Positions 1 through 9,028 are shown, counted from the stretch's first letter. The stretch: 64,000 nt of DNA from Paraburkholderia phytofirmans OLGA172 (GCF_001634365.1 NZ_CP014579.1:1674001-1738000), one strand, 5' to 3'. Numbers and translations: made by a program. The notes: generated by a model not told the origin, from the sequence alone.

Positions 1-894
1 GGCCTCGAATCGCTGATCCGTTCCGCGGACACGGCGATGTACGTTGCCAAAGATGAAGGCAAGCGCACCTATCGCGTGTTCTCGCCCGACATGGACCGCA
101 AGGTCGCCGAGTACATGTGGCTCGACACCAATCTGCGGCGCGGCCTCGAAGAGGGCCAGCTGACGCTGCACTATCAACCCAAGCTCGTGCTCGCCACCGG
201 CGCGGTGCAGGGCGTGGAGGCGCTGGTACGCTGGAACTCGCCGGAGCGCGGGCAGATCATGCCGGCCGAGTTCATCCGCTATGCGGAAGAATCCGGGCTA
301 ATCGGCGTGCTCGGCCGCTGGGTCATGGAAACAGCGGCTAAACAGGCCGCCAAATGGAAGGCGGACGGCTACGACCTGCGCGTCGCGATCAACGTGTCGG
401 CACGGCAGCTGGTCGATACAGCCGTGGTGCGGCATTTCAGCGAAGCGCTGCAGCGCGCGAATCTCGATCCCTGCCTGATCGACCTGGAGCTCACGGAGAG
501 CTGCCTGATCGAGGACGAAGCGGCTGCGATCGATCTGATCAAGCAGTTCCGCCAGCTCGGCGCTCAGGTTCATCTGGACGACTTCGGCACCGGCTACTCG
601 TCGCTCTCGCAGTTGGGCCGCATTCCGCTCGACGTCATCAAACTCGACCGCAGTTTCGTCCGCTCGATCAACGTCGACACCAAAGCGCAAGCGCTGGTGC
701 GCTCGATGGTGGTGGTCGCCCAGGAACTGAATTTCAAGGTGGTCGCCGAAGGGATCGAAACCGAATCGGAAGAGATGTTCATGAAGGGGCTGGGCGTCGA
801 CTACGTGCAGGGCTTCCTGTATGGCCAGGCCATGCCGGCCGCGGAATTCGAACGCTGGCTGCAGGATCGACAGAAGCTCAGACTGATTGCCTGA
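1..894 (+). CDS. rpfR: GGDEF-EAL cyclic-di-GMP phosphodiesterase, RpfR-like BDSF receptor (5' truncated by the window)
   Basis: The reading frame is open from base 1, so this is the last 297 residues of a longer protein. The first residues (ADTAMYVAK) are the end of a GGDEF domain; an EAL domain follows to the C-terminus. The EAL motif sits in GVEALVRW, and ELTES, DDFGTGYSS, KLDRSFV and VVAEGIET are all present, so cyclic-di-GMP hydrolysis looks intact. The expected N-terminal PAS sensor domain lies outside the window. The RpfR call is by context: the convergent neighbour is an RpfF-type BDSF synthase, and in Burkholderia RpfR (PAS-GGDEF-EAL) is the BDSF receptor encoded next to rpfF. Without the PAS part it could be another GGDEF-EAL protein, but the adjacency makes RpfR likely. 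Confidence 0.85.
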   Translation, partial: GLESLIRSADTAMYVAKDEGKRTYRVFSPDMDRKVAEYMWLDTNLRRGLEEGQLTLHYQPKLVLATGAVQGVEALVRWNSPERGQIMPAEFIRYAEESGLIGVLGRWVMETAAKQAAKWKADGYDLRVAINVSARQLVDTAVVRHFSEALQRANLDPCLIDLELTESCLIEDEAAAIDLIKQFRQLGAQVHLDDFGTGYSSLSQLGRIPLDVIKLDRSFVRSINVDTKAQALVRSMVVVAQELNFKVVAEGIETESEEMFMKGLGVDYVQGFLYGQAMPAAEFERWLQDRQKLRLIA

Positions 895-924
895 GCTTGC
901 GCGCGCCCCCGAAGACGAAAGAAA

Positions 925-998
925 TCCCCTTGGGGGGCGGCCCGAAGGAAGTCCCCCACCCCGAAGGAAGTCCCCTTGGGGGATTGGGGGATTGGGGG
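925..998. repeat. short GC-rich direct repeats between convergent rpfR and rpfF
   Basis: Two copies of CCCGAAGGAAGTCCCC lie at about 941-957 and 959-975. TCCCCTTGGGGG occurs at 925-936 and 971-982, and ATTGGGGG is repeated at 983-990 and 991-998. CCCCTTGGGG is self-complementary, so the RNA could fold from either strand. The location in the 144-bp gap between convergent stops suits a bidirectional transcription end, but there is no T tract. A related sequence (CCCGAAGGGCATCTCCTTTGGGG on the minus strand) lies near 6750-6775. Confidence 0.6.
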
Positions 999-1038
999 CC
1001 GCCCGCTGCGGCTCGACGCCGTCAAGACCCAGATTGGT

Positions 1039-1926
1039 TCAGGCGAAATTGGCCGCGCTGGAGGCGGTCTGGCGCAGGTTCGAAGTACGGCGGTTTTGCA
1101 GCATCACCAGCCGCTCCATGAAGGCGAGGTCCTTCTCCTCGATCGTGAACGCTGCGTCCACCCAGTCCTCGGTAATCTCCATCAGCTCGGCGCGCGAGAG
1201 TTGCAGCACGCGCTGACGCGCCCGCAGCATCGCGCGGATGCCGTTCATCTTCGGCCTGAGCGTGTCGATAAAAGTACGCGTCGCCATATAGGCGTCGCCT
1301 GGCTCGAACAACTGGTCGACCAGCCCCCTGCCGAAGTGCCATTCGGCCGTATGCGATTCGCCCATGCCGATCAACTCCTCGGCCAGACGCATGCCCGCCT
1401 TGCGCGCGACCAGCGAATAGCCGCCCATGCCCGGGAACAGATTGAACGCGATCTCCGGAAAGCCCATGCGCGCATCGTTTTGCGCCAGCAGGAAATGGTG
1501 CGCCAGTGCCGCCTCAAAGCCCCCTCCAAGCGCCGTACCCTCAACCATCGCGATCGAAATCGCCCCCGTATCGAAGCCGCGTGCCGCCGCGTGCACGCAA
1601 TCGACGCAGGCTCGCGCATACGCCATCAACGCCTGACGCTTGCCCGAGCGGATCGAGTCAGCAAAAAAATCGAGGTCGCCCCCGACGTTGAACATGCTCG
1701 GAATCAACGAGCCTGTCACCCAGAAGTCGATCGGCAAGCCGGACTCTCGTGCTGCCTGCGCGAGACCCAGAATGTCATGCACCAGATCCAGATTGAAACA
1801 GGGCCGCGGCTGCGCCCGCAGCATCATCCACATGATATTGCGGCCTTCTTCGTAGTAAGCGGAGACTTGCGACAAATTGCCGGCCTCGAGGAACGGGCGG
1901 CAGGCGTGGTGATTATGTAGATTCAT
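1039..1926 (-). CDS. rpfF: RpfF-type BDSF synthase (crotonase fold, cis-2-unsaturated fatty acid signal)
   Basis: This is a 295-residue crotonase-superfamily protein of the DSF/BDSF synthase type, which dehydrates 3-hydroxyacyl substrate and releases the cis-2 fatty acid signal. Family hallmarks are visible: CRPFLEAGNLSQ near residue 10, YYEEGRNIMWMMLR at 24-37, FWVTGSL at 68, and two active-site glutamates, E138 (GGGFEAA) and E158 (GFPEIAF). These match the two catalytic Glu of Xanthomonas RpfF. The start at 1926 follows an AAAAGGA ribosome site and gives the family N-terminus; an upstream extension of 70 codons has no such support. It converges on the RpfR-like gene. About 475 bp of upstream DNA separate it from the peptidase gene behind it, so it probably has its own promoter. 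Confidence 0.9.
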   Translation of the reverse strand: MNLHNHHACRPFLEAGNLSQVSAYYEEGRNIMWMMLRAQPRPCFNLDLVHDILGLAQAARESGLPIDFWVTGSLIPSMFNVGGDLDFFADSIRSGKRQALMAYARACVDCVHAAARGFDTGAISIAMVEGTALGGGFEAALAHHFLLAQNDARMGFPEIAFNLFPGMGGYSLVARKAGMRLAEELIGMGESHTAEWHFGRGLVDQLFEPGDAYMATRTFIDTLRPKMNGIRAMLRARQRVLQLSRAELMEITEDWVDAAFTIEEKDLAFMERLVMLQNRRTSNLRQTASSAANFA

Positions 1927-2401
1927 TTTGATCGGTCCTTTTAAGGTTAAACACTGGTATTGCAATGCGAGCCTAAAGCAGACCGGAATCGTATGGGAGC
2001 GGGATAAGCAACAGATGAATGCAACGCGCGCGCGAAGCCTTGCCAGACGGCGCGTCGCGGGACGGTATGCCGCGGGTCGAGAGATGCTGCGGACGCGAAC
2101 GCTTGCGCACTGAAGAGCGGCGAAATTTGCCCGCAAATGAGCATGTCGCCGCCACCGATTAGCGAACCAGCAAAGCTTGAATTTCTTGCCGGATTTGAAA
2201 GAAAAAGAAATGGTCTTCGATTAGGCAATGCAATCGAAAATAGAGCTTGCCGACGGTTGTTTTCTTATTTGTGGGCTAACAGACGGTGTATTCAGGTGTA
2301 TTCAATTTGCATATTCAAACGCGGGCGCCCCAGAGCGCCCGCTGATTCACCTGCAACTCACCCGCAACGCTGTTGCAGGAAACGTCAAGGCGACACGCTC
2401 G
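1927..2401. other. intergenic region upstream of rpfF
   Basis: 475 bp with no convincing gene. It should hold the rpfF promoter on the minus strand and the transcript end of the peptidase gene. The stretch near 2200-2310 is A/T-richer than its surroundings. No operator could be assigned. Confidence 0.5.
2321..2342 (-). terminator. GC-rich hairpin downstream of the M20 peptidase
   Basis: GCGGGCGC (2321-2328) pairs perfectly with GCGCCCGC (2335-2342) across a 6-nt loop, about 60 bp beyond the peptidase stop. In the minus-strand transcript it is followed only by GTTTG, so it would be a weak intrinsic terminator at best. Confidence 0.45.
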
Positions 2402-3865
2402 TCAAGGCGCTGCGGCGATCACCTGCGCAACGGCCGCGGTCAGCTTCTTGCCGTACGGCACATGCAGGAACTCGTTCGGTCCGTGTGCGTTCGACTTCGG
2501 CCCAAGCACGCCGCACACCATGAACTGCGACTTCGGGAAGCCCGATTTCAGCACGTTCATCAACGGAATCGTGCCGCCCTGCCCCATATACGCAACGTCC
2601 GCGCCGTAATGCGCGCGCGACGCATCGTTAAGCGCGGTGGCGAGCCAAGGGGCGAGATCGGGCGCACTCCAGCCGCTCGCCGCGCCCGCATCCGGCTTGA
2701 AGGTGACTTTGGCGTTGTAAGGCGGGTCGAATTCGAGCAGCGCCTTCAGTTCGGCGACGGCCTTTTCCGCTTCGATCAGCGGCGGCAGGCGCAGCGATAG
2801 CTTGAACGCCGTGCGCGGACGCAGCACGTTGCCGGCGTCGGCGAGCGCGGGCAAGCCGGCCGCACCGGTCACCGACAACGACGGACGCCACGTCGAGTTG
2901 AGCAAGGCTTCTTGCGGATCGGTGGTGGTGGGCAGCACCTGACGGCCGTCCTGCCCGCAGGCCCACGGCAGCTTTTTCCAGACATCGTCGCCGAGAATCC
3001 GGGCGGTTGCTTCCGCTTCGCGCAACCGGTCCGCGGGGATCTGGACATGAAACCCCTTCGGCAACAGCGTGCCGTTGGCGGAGTCTTCGAGACGGTCGAA
3101 CAGTTGCCGCATGATGCGGAAGCTCGACGGCGCGATGCCGCCGTAACCGCCCGAGTGAATGCCTTCGTCGAGCACCTGGACTTCGAGGTCGCCGGCGACC
3201 AGCCCGCGCAACGACGTAGTGAGCCACAGTTGATCGTAGTTGCCCGCCCCCGAGTCGAGACACACGACGAGACCGACTTTGCCCAGCCGTTCGCGCAACG
3301 CGTCGACATACGGCAGCAGATCGTAGCTGCCCGATTCCTCGCAGGTTTCGATCAGACCGACACAGCGCGGACGCTCGATGCCTTGCGCGTCCAGCGCGGC
3401 CAGTGCCGTGAGGCTCGCGTAGATTGCGTAGCCGTCGTCGGCGCCGCCGCGGCCATATAGCTTGTCGTTTTCGAGCTTCGGCGTCCAGGGGCCGAGGTCG
3501 TTGCGCCAGCCGTCGAATTCAGGCTGCTTGTCGAGGTGGCCGTACAGCACGATGGTTTCTTCGCTGCCCGATCGGGTCGCGGCCGTTTCGAAGAAAATCA
3601 CCGGCGTGCGGCCCGGCAAGCGGACCACTTCAAGTTTCAGGCCGCGCACGGGTTGCTGCTCGGCCCATTGCGCCGCGTCGGTAATGACGCGTTCAAGGTA
3701 GCCATGCTTGACCCAATCGGGATCGAATGCCGGACTCTTGGCCGGCACCGCGATGTAGTCCGTGAGCGCAGGCACGATCTCGTCGTTCCATTTGCGGTCT
3801 ACGAATTCGCGTAGTGTGTCCTGGTTGATGCGCTGAGTCTGCTGTGTCGTGTCGTCGGAGATCAT
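2402..3865 (-). CDS. M20-family dipeptidase / metallopeptidase
   Basis: This 487-residue cytoplasmic zinc peptidase belongs to the M20 family (CNDP/carnosinase-like or DapE-related dipeptidases). Metal and catalytic positions are visible in order: H110 and D112 in YGHLDKQP, the bridging Asp in GRGGADDGY (143-144), the Glu pair in ETCEESGS (176-177), the Asp in LDSGAGNYD, and a C-terminal His in NAHGPNE. The dimerisation insert (LDEGIHSGGYGG onward) is complete. It is single-standing and divergent from the small membrane protein to its left in transcription. The peptide substrate cannot be told from sequence. Confidence 0.88.
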   Translation of the reverse strand: MISDDTTQQTQRINQDTLREFVDRKWNDEIVPALTDYIAVPAKSPAFDPDWVKHGYLERVITDAAQWAEQQPVRGLKLEVVRLPGRTPVIFFETAATRSGSEETIVLYGHLDKQPEFDGWRNDLGPWTPKLENDKLYGRGGADDGYAIYASLTALAALDAQGIERPRCVGLIETCEESGSYDLLPYVDALRERLGKVGLVVCLDSGAGNYDQLWLTTSLRGLVAGDLEVQVLDEGIHSGGYGGIAPSSFRIMRQLFDRLEDSANGTLLPKGFHVQIPADRLREAEATARILGDDVWKKLPWACGQDGRQVLPTTTDPQEALLNSTWRPSLSVTGAAGLPALADAGNVLRPRTAFKLSLRLPPLIEAEKAVAELKALLEFDPPYNAKVTFKPDAGAASGWSAPDLAPWLATALNDASRAHYGADVAYMGQGGTIPLMNVLKSGFPKSQFMVCGVLGPKSNAHGPNEFLHVPYGKKLTAAVAQVIAAAP

Positions 3866-4040
3866 GGTGGCGGTCCGTGGCGGTTCTGTTCAGTCAAAAC
3901 GTGCATGATAGTCCTGATGCGCGATGTGCTGAACCCCTCGCCGTACAGGCAGGCTGACAGCGAACGTTTCCAGCGACGCTGCGCAAAGCCAACAATCGCG
4001 CGACAATCGCGGCATACATCGCGTCTTGGGGAGCCTGGCT

Positions 4041-4352
4041 ATGGGGGGCAACGTTGTGGTTCAGGCCATCGCAGCGGTGCTCGCGCTGGCGCTGTATTTT
4101 CTGCCGAGTATTCTCGCGGACCGGCGCAAGCGTCATGACGTGCTCACACTGGCGCTCTTCAATGCGTGCCTCGGCTGGACCGGCTTTGGCTGGCTGCTCG
4201 CGCTCTACTGGGCGTTGCAGCCGAACCCGCCGAAGAACGTGGCAGGTGAAATCGTAGAGACACGAAAGACCGTGGGGATGCGGGCGTTTTCCTCGGCGCT
4301 CCTGATGCGCGTGCAGAGGCGTGCTACGGCGCGTGACCGAAGGGAAAAATAA
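4041..4352 (+). CDS. superinfection-immunity-family small membrane protein
   Basis: A 103-residue protein with two predicted membrane helices: residues about 5-22 (VVQAIAAVLALALYFLPSIL) and 36-57 (LTLALFNACLGWTGFGWLLALYWA). They are separated by a short basic loop, ADRRKRHD. The pattern YFLP...RR.....LFN..LGW...GW..AL.WA matches the superinfection immunity (Imm) family, named after the phage T4 protein that blocks DNA injection. Chromosomal members are common and mostly uncharacterised, so an anti-phage role is not implied. ATG at 4041 is preferred to TTG at 4026 because it places the first helix at the N-terminus. The C-terminal 45 residues are basic and probably cytoplasmic. Confidence 0.7.
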   Translation: MGGNVVVQAIAAVLALALYFLPSILADRRKRHDVLTLALFNACLGWTGFGWLLALYWALQPNPPKNVAGEIVETRKTVGMRAFSSALLMRVQRRATARDRREK

Positions 4353-4365
4353 CGGGAGGAATTAA

Positions 4366-4641
4366 TCAGGCCGCGCGGCGGCCCATTTTGCCCCACACCA
4401 CCGAGCCAGCAGGAATCGAGCGCGGCTCGGCTCGCACGCTCTCGTGCGCGAACATCTCGCGGCGCAGTTCGCCCTGTTCGTCGAACCACTCGCAAATCAG
4501 CCAGTCACCAGGATTGAGCGCCACCGGTCCCGCATACGTCACCGTCATGCGCGGGCCGCCGTCCTTCAGCGTGACAACATCGCCGACATTGAAGCGTGCG
4601 GCTGGCGGTGTTTCGAATACGTCGATGGTAGCGGTCAGCAT
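4366..4641 (-). CDS. YodC-family (DUF2158) small protein
   Basis: A 91-residue protein. Residues 17-34 (RFNVGDVVTLKDGGPRMTV) are the DUF2158/YodC signature, and residues 47-55 (DWLICEWFD) are the second conserved strand, typical of a small SH3-like barrel. Function of the family is unknown. The start at 4641 has GGGGAT about 8 bases upstream and removes a long low-quality N-terminal extension. It is convergent with the superinfection-immunity gene, 13 bp apart. Confidence 0.75.
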   Translation of the reverse strand: MLTATIDVFETPPAARFNVGDVVTLKDGGPRMTVTYAGPVALNPGDWLICEWFDEQGELRREMFAHESVRAEPRSIPAGSVVWGKMGRRAA

Positions 4642-5144
4642 ATTCAATCCCCTACGGAACCCGTTGAGCGGAATTAAGTCATCGCATCGTGCTGTGCAAC
4701 ATAGAACCTGCCGAAAGAAAACTCTAAAAAGTTTGCCAAGATTAACAATCGAAATTAATAACGGCAAGTGCTTTTTATTGATACCGTTTTCACCGGCACT
4801 GGAATAGCTTTGCCAAGCCGGCGAGTGCCGTAAAACCGGGAAAACCCGGTAGAACAGCGCCAGGCAACCTTCTGTGCGGCACCGCACGATGGTAGGACTT
4901 ACGGCAGCAAACCCGATCCGCAGGTAGAAAATGCGGCCTCCATTTGTCATATCTAAACTGCCGCCGAGAAACCCCATTCGGGTTTATTCCAATTGTCGCG
5001 CAAACGGAATTACCTGTGAACGGAAAACTTATCGATAAATGCACCCACTTCAAAACCGGTTTTGTTTTAACGTGCACAATCGTTTTCTGCGGGCGCCGCT
5101 GAAAACGATTACCCGCCCGCTATTTTCAAACCCGCCATCGTTCG
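4642..5144. other. 503-bp intergenic region
   Basis: No gene seen. A/T-richer DNA at 4680-4790 is probably the promoter region of the YodC-like gene. A short hairpin ACCGGG-AAAA-CCCGGT lies at 4835-4850, and a perfect 10-bp inverted repeat is listed separately at 5078-5110. Confidence 0.5.
5078..5110. repeat. perfect 10-bp inverted repeat
   Basis: AATCGTTTTC (5078-5087) and GAAAACGATT (5101-5110) are exact reverse complements around a 13-nt GC-rich loop, 35 bp beyond the stop of the PEP mutase-family gene. It may be the end of that transcript or an operator; neither is proven and no T tract follows. Confidence 0.55.
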
Positions 5145-5999
5145 TCACCCGCCCGGTTGTTTGCCCCACTTCTGCGCGGCGGCCGTGAAGAGCTGGTTGA
5201 TCTCATTGCCGCTGGCGGCCTCTTTCGTGTAGTTGAAGGTGCCGTGATCGCGCATTTCATGCGCCGCGCGGAGAAACGCGCCCAACGCCGCACGCGCCAG
5301 CGAGCCGCCTACACTGACACGCCGCACACCTAGCGAGCGCAAGTCGTCGAACCCGAGCAGCACGCCCTGCAACCCCATCAGCACATTGACCGGCCGGTCG
5401 AGCGCGCCGACCACGGCGGCAATCTCCTCGCGCGTCTTCAGGCCTGGCGCGTAAAGCACATCCGCGCCAGCCTCCTGATAAGCCTGCAGGCGCCGGATCG
5501 TATCGTCGAGATCGGGCCGGCCCACCAGATAGTTCTCGGCGCGCGCCGTCAGCGTGAACGGAAACGGCAGCGTGCGCGCCGCAACGGCCGCCGCGCGCAC
5601 GCGCTCCACGGCGGCTTCGAATGGATAAATCGGTTCGTCCGCGCGGCCGGTCGCATCCTCGATCGAACCACCGACCACGCCCGCCGCCGCAGCCTGCACG
5701 ATCGTTTCGGCGCAGTCTTCCGGGGCGTCGCCAAAACCATTTTCCAGATCGGCGCTGACCGGCAAATCGGTCGCCCCCGCGATTTCGGCGAGGTGCACCA
5801 TCATCTGCGCGCGGCCGATGGCGTTATCCGGCAGGCCGCGCGAAAACGCATAGCCTGCGCTGCTGGTGGCGAGCGCCTTGAAGCCGGACAGCGCGAGCAG
5901 CCGCGCGGTGCCGATGTCCCACGGATTCGGGATGATGAAGGCCTCGCCCGCTGCGTGATATGACTGGAATTGCCGTGCTTTTTCGGTTTGCGTTGTCAT
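5145..5999 (-). CDS. isocitrate lyase / phosphoenolpyruvate mutase family enzyme
   Basis: This 284-residue TIM-barrel enzyme belongs to the ICL/PEP mutase superfamily, which cleaves or forms C-C or P-C bonds in small 2-oxo acids with Mg. Visible motifs are NPWDIGTARLL near residue 27, SSAGYAFSRG, the metal-binding SADLENGFGD, GGSIED, and LTARAENYLVG. The catalytic-loop Cys motif of true isocitrate or methylisocitrate lyases (KKCGH) is absent, so it is more like the oxaloacetate-decarboxylase or phosphonomutase-type members. The start at 5999 (MTTQTEK) is chosen over 6041 because the family begins there. It stands alone; substrate unknown. Confidence 0.82.
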   Translation of the reverse strand: MTTQTEKARQFQSYHAAGEAFIIPNPWDIGTARLLALSGFKALATSSAGYAFSRGLPDNAIGRAQMMVHLAEIAGATDLPVSADLENGFGDAPEDCAETIVQAAAAGVVGGSIEDATGRADEPIYPFEAAVERVRAAAVAARTLPFPFTLTARAENYLVGRPDLDDTIRRLQAYQEAGADVLYAPGLKTREEIAAVVGALDRPVNVLMGLQGVLLGFDDLRSLGVRRVSVGGSLARAALGAFLRAAHEMRDHGTFNYTKEAASGNEINQLFTAAAQKWGKQPGG

Positions 6000-6212
6000 T
6001 GACGGTCCCGTGGGCGACGGCGACCGGCGTGCCGCGCCCACGCGCGGCCGGATCGTCGTCAGGTTCGTTAATTGGAAAATGCGTGGCTAATAGGCGGTTA
6101 ATAGGCGGCTAATGAGTGACAAACGAAGGAAATGAACGGAAAGCGGCGACCGGCGGCCTGGTTACCCCAGCCAGCCGGCTCCGCATGGGTCTGCAGTGCA
6201 CAAACCTCGGGC

Positions 6213-6638
6213 TCAGGTTTCGAGCTTCGCGTCCATCGTAATGGTGGCGTTCAGCACCTTGGACACCGGGCAGCCCGCCTTGGCGTCCGCGGTGGCCTTC
6301 TCGAACGCGGCTTTGTCGCCGCCGGGGATTTTCACCGCCACGTCGAGATGTACCGCGGTGATCGTAAAGCCGCCGCCGTCCTTGTCGAGCGTGACGGTTG
6401 CCGTAGTGCCGATACGTTCAGGCGTGATGCCGGCCTTGCTCAGTTCCGCCGACAGCGCCATCGAGAAACAACCCGCGTGCGCGGCCGCAATCAGTTCTTC
6501 CGGATTCGTGCCGATGCCGTCCGCGAAGCGTGTGGCAAACGAGTATTGAGTATCCTTGAGGACGCCGCTGTCGGTGGAAATCGAGCCCTTGCCGTCTTGC
6601 AGGCCGCCTTGCCAGACTGCTGATGCCTTGCGCTTCAT
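6213..6638 (-). CDS. osmC: OsmC-family peroxidase
   Basis: A 141-residue thiol peroxidase of the OsmC/Ohr family that reduces organic hydroperoxides in the cytoplasm. The two redox cysteines are present in AHAGCFSMALS (about residue 57) and KAGCPVSKVL (about 124). The N-terminal MKRKASAVWQGGLQDGKG is typical of OsmC rather than Ohr. The start at 6638 is fixed by an AGGAG box 8 bases upstream. It lies 261 bp beyond the stop of the carboxymuconolactone decarboxylase-family gene and could be at the end of that operon or independent. Confidence 0.9.
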   Translation of the reverse strand: MKRKASAVWQGGLQDGKGSISTDSGVLKDTQYSFATRFADGIGTNPEELIAAAHAGCFSMALSAELSKAGITPERIGTTATVTLDKDGGGFTITAVHLDVAVKIPGGDKAAFEKATADAKAGCPVSKVLNATITMDAKLET

Positions 6639-6899
6639 CGCTCTCTCCTGTTTGTGCCCTGCTTCGCGCCGCTCCTCAACCCTACGTGATGCCGCCCGCA
6701 ACGGCCCAGCCCGGATTTCGTGGTGTCGGCATCGGTCGCGAGTGCCCCAAAGGAGATGCCCTTCGGGGCGTGCCGCGCGGCGCGAGAGGCGCAGGCGTGG
6801 ACCGAACTTCATCATAGGCGCTTCCGTGTGCCAATGTCGTGACGATGCCGGCGTACGGTTCGATGATGCGCGCGGAGCGAAACCCGGCGGTACAAGCCC

Positions 6900-7454
6900 C
6901 TACTCGGCGAACGGCAGGCTCTCCTGCCCCACTGCGCGCATGTCGAACACGTTCAGCGTCATCGCCACGAGGGCGTAGTAGCCGAGCAGGCCGACCAGGT
7001 TGATCACCACCTGATGGCCGAAGCGCCCGACCGCCTTCGCATAAGTGGCATCCGAGACGCGCTTGGTGTCGTACAGTTCGCTCGCGAAGTCGTGGATCAA
7101 GGCGTCATCGGCGTCCGCGAAGGACGGGCGATGACCCTGACGGATCGCTTCGGCATCCGCTTCGGCCACGCCGGCGTCCAGGGCGATCGGATAGTGGATA
7201 TGCCACTCGGCCTGCGCCTGCCAGCGCGCCGCGGTCACCAGAATCGCCAGCTCCGACAAACGCAGCGGCAAGCCGGTCCGATAGCGGCAGAACGCGCCGA
7301 GCCGCTGCGCCTGCTGCGCCAGCTCCGGACTATGAATCCAGCCCAGAAACGGTCCGTTCAGATTGCCGCGTGGACCCGACAGGATCTCGTCGAGCACGGC
7401 CTTCTGTTCGGGCGTGGCATCGGACAGTTCGAAGTGAGGCAAACGCTCGCTCAT
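6900..7454 (-). CDS. carboxymuconolactone decarboxylase (CMD)-family protein
   Basis: A 184-residue all-helical protein of the CMD/AhpD superfamily. The core (residues 52-95: LGAFCRYRTGLPLRLSELAI then AARWQAQAEWHIHYPIA) carries the family E-x-H pattern, but the CxxC redox pair of AhpD is missing, so it is not an AhpD-type peroxidase. It begins 28 bp after the aminotransferase stop on the same strand and is probably cotranscribed with it, suggesting a role in the same catabolic step. The true substrate is unknown. Confidence 0.8.
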   Translation of the reverse strand: MSERLPHFELSDATPEQKAVLDEILSGPRGNLNGPFLGWIHSPELAQQAQRLGAFCRYRTGLPLRLSELAILVTAARWQAQAEWHIHYPIALDAGVAEADAEAIRQGHRPSFADADDALIHDFASELYDTKRVSDATYAKAVGRFGHQVVINLVGLLGYYALVAMTLNVFDMRAVGQESLPFAE

Positions 7455-7482
7455 CGCAGATCTCGCAGAAATGGAAAGGGTG

Positions 7483-8811
7483 TCAGATGGCGGTCAGCGC
7501 GCCTTCGATCGCATCCGTCAGACGATTGACGATCTCGTCGATGTCGCGTGCGGTGCAGATAAACGGCGGCGCCAGCAGCACATGATCGCCGATCTTGCCG
7601 TCGACCGTGCCGCCCATCGGATACACCATCAAGCCACGCGCGAACGCCTCGCGCCGGATCGCCGCGTGCAGTTTCAGCTTCGCGTCGAACGGCGTTTTGG
7701 CGATGCGGTCCTGCACCAGTTCGACGCCGACAAAGAGGCCTCGCCCGCGGACGTCGCCGATATGCGGATGTTGCGCATAGTGCTCGCGCAGCCGGCCGCG
7801 CAACTGCTCGCCGCGCGCCTGCACGTTCGGCAGAAGATGGTCGTCGGCAATCACGCGTTGCACTTCGAGCGCCGCGGCGCAGGCGGTGGCATGGCCAATA
7901 TAGGTATGCCCGTGCTGAAAGAAGCCCGAGCCGCCAACGATCGTCTGGTAAATCCGCTCGCTCACCAGCGTCGCGCCGATCGGCTGATAGCCGGCGCCGA
8001 GCCCCTTGGCGATGGTCAGCAGGTCCGGCGCGACGCCGTCTTCCTCGCACGCGTACAGGTAGCCCGTGCGGCCCATGCCCGACATGATTTCGTCGAGAAT
8101 CAGCAATACACCGTAGCGATCGCACACCGCGCGGATTTTGCGGAAATACTCGCGCACCGGCGGCACGGCGCCGGCCGTTGCGCCCACCACCGTTTCCGCC
8201 ACGAATGCGGCCACCGTGTCGGCGCCGAGTTCAAGAATCTTCTGTTCGAGTTCATCTGCGAGACGCTGCGCGAACTGCTCTTCGGTCTCGTCCGCTCGCT
8301 GCTCGCGATACGCGTAACACGGGCTCACGTGATGCGCCTCGATCAGGATCGGCAGAAACGGCTCGCGCCGCCACGCATTGCCGCCGATCGCGAGCGCCCC
8401 CAGCGTGTTGCCGTGATAGCTCTGGCGACGCGCGATGAAATGACGGCGCTGCAACTCGCCCTTCTCGACGAAATATTGCCGCGCCAGTTTGAGCGCCGCC
8501 TCGATCGCTTCCGAGCCGCCCGAGACGAAGTACACATGTTCGAGCCCTTGCGGCGCGCTCGCCACCAGACGGTCAGCGAGTTCTTCCGCGGCCTGGGTGG
8601 TGAAGAACGACGTGTGCGCATACGGCAGTTGCTGCGCCTGACGCTTGATCGCGTCGATCACGCGCTGATTGCTATGGCCGAGGCACGAGACGGCCGCGCC
8701 ACCCGAGGCATCGATATAGCGCTTGCCGGTGGAATCGACGATTTCGATGCCGTCGCCGGCGACAGCCACCGGCAGTGACTGCTTCGGCGAGCGATGGAAT
8801 ACGGTGGACAT
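7483..8811 (-). CDS. class III PLP-dependent aminotransferase (aspartate aminotransferase family)
   Basis: A 442-residue omega-type transaminase that moves an amino group between an amine or omega-amino acid and a 2-oxo acid. Class III features are in place: SGGSEAIEAALK at 97-108 (phosphate cup), SYHGNTLGA at 131-139, LILDEIMSGMGRTG at 237-250 (Asp240 binds the pyridine nitrogen), and the PLP Lys269 in LLTIAKGLGAGYQPIGA. It heads a probable operon with the CMD-family gene. The neighbouring RpiR-type regulator and a perfect palindrome in the 5' region (9029-9042) suggest repression by that regulator. Amine donor unknown. Confidence 0.9.
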   Translation of the reverse strand: MSTVFHRSPKQSLPVAVAGDGIEIVDSTGKRYIDASGGAAVSCLGHSNQRVIDAIKRQAQQLPYAHTSFFTTQAAEELADRLVASAPQGLEHVYFVSGGSEAIEAALKLARQYFVEKGELQRRHFIARRQSYHGNTLGALAIGGNAWRREPFLPILIEAHHVSPCYAYREQRADETEEQFAQRLADELEQKILELGADTVAAFVAETVVGATAGAVPPVREYFRKIRAVCDRYGVLLILDEIMSGMGRTGYLYACEEDGVAPDLLTIAKGLGAGYQPIGATLVSERIYQTIVGGSGFFQHGHTYIGHATACAAALEVQRVIADDHLLPNVQARGEQLRGRLREHYAQHPHIGDVRGRGLFVGVELVQDRIAKTPFDAKLKLHAAIRREAFARGLMVYPMGGTVDGKIGDHVLLAPPFICTARDIDEIVNRLTDAIEGALTAI

Positions 8812-9028
8812 GGTTTTCCCTTTCCTTTCTATGGGCGACGGCTGCTCAGGCGCGAGGCTGCAGATTGAACCTCAACCAGAGCGCAACGTTCGTGCAAAAG
8901 GGGATCGCCATCGTCATTCCCAGCCGGTAGCCGATGTCGTACGGCTCACCGCTCACCTGAGACTCCAATCCTGCTTCGACGCCACGGCTCGCACCTATTC
9001 AACAAGCGGTACGCATTTATACGTCAAA

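Noticed and set aside
4041..4352. Phage-defence role for the superinfection-immunity-family protein
   Set aside because: The family name comes from a phage protein, but the gene stands alone without prophage or defence genes; only the family membership is supported.
7471..8778. 435-codon open frame opposite the aminotransferase gene
   Set aside because: The aminotransferase on the minus strand has all class III motifs; the opposite frame is Arg/His-rich shadow sequence.
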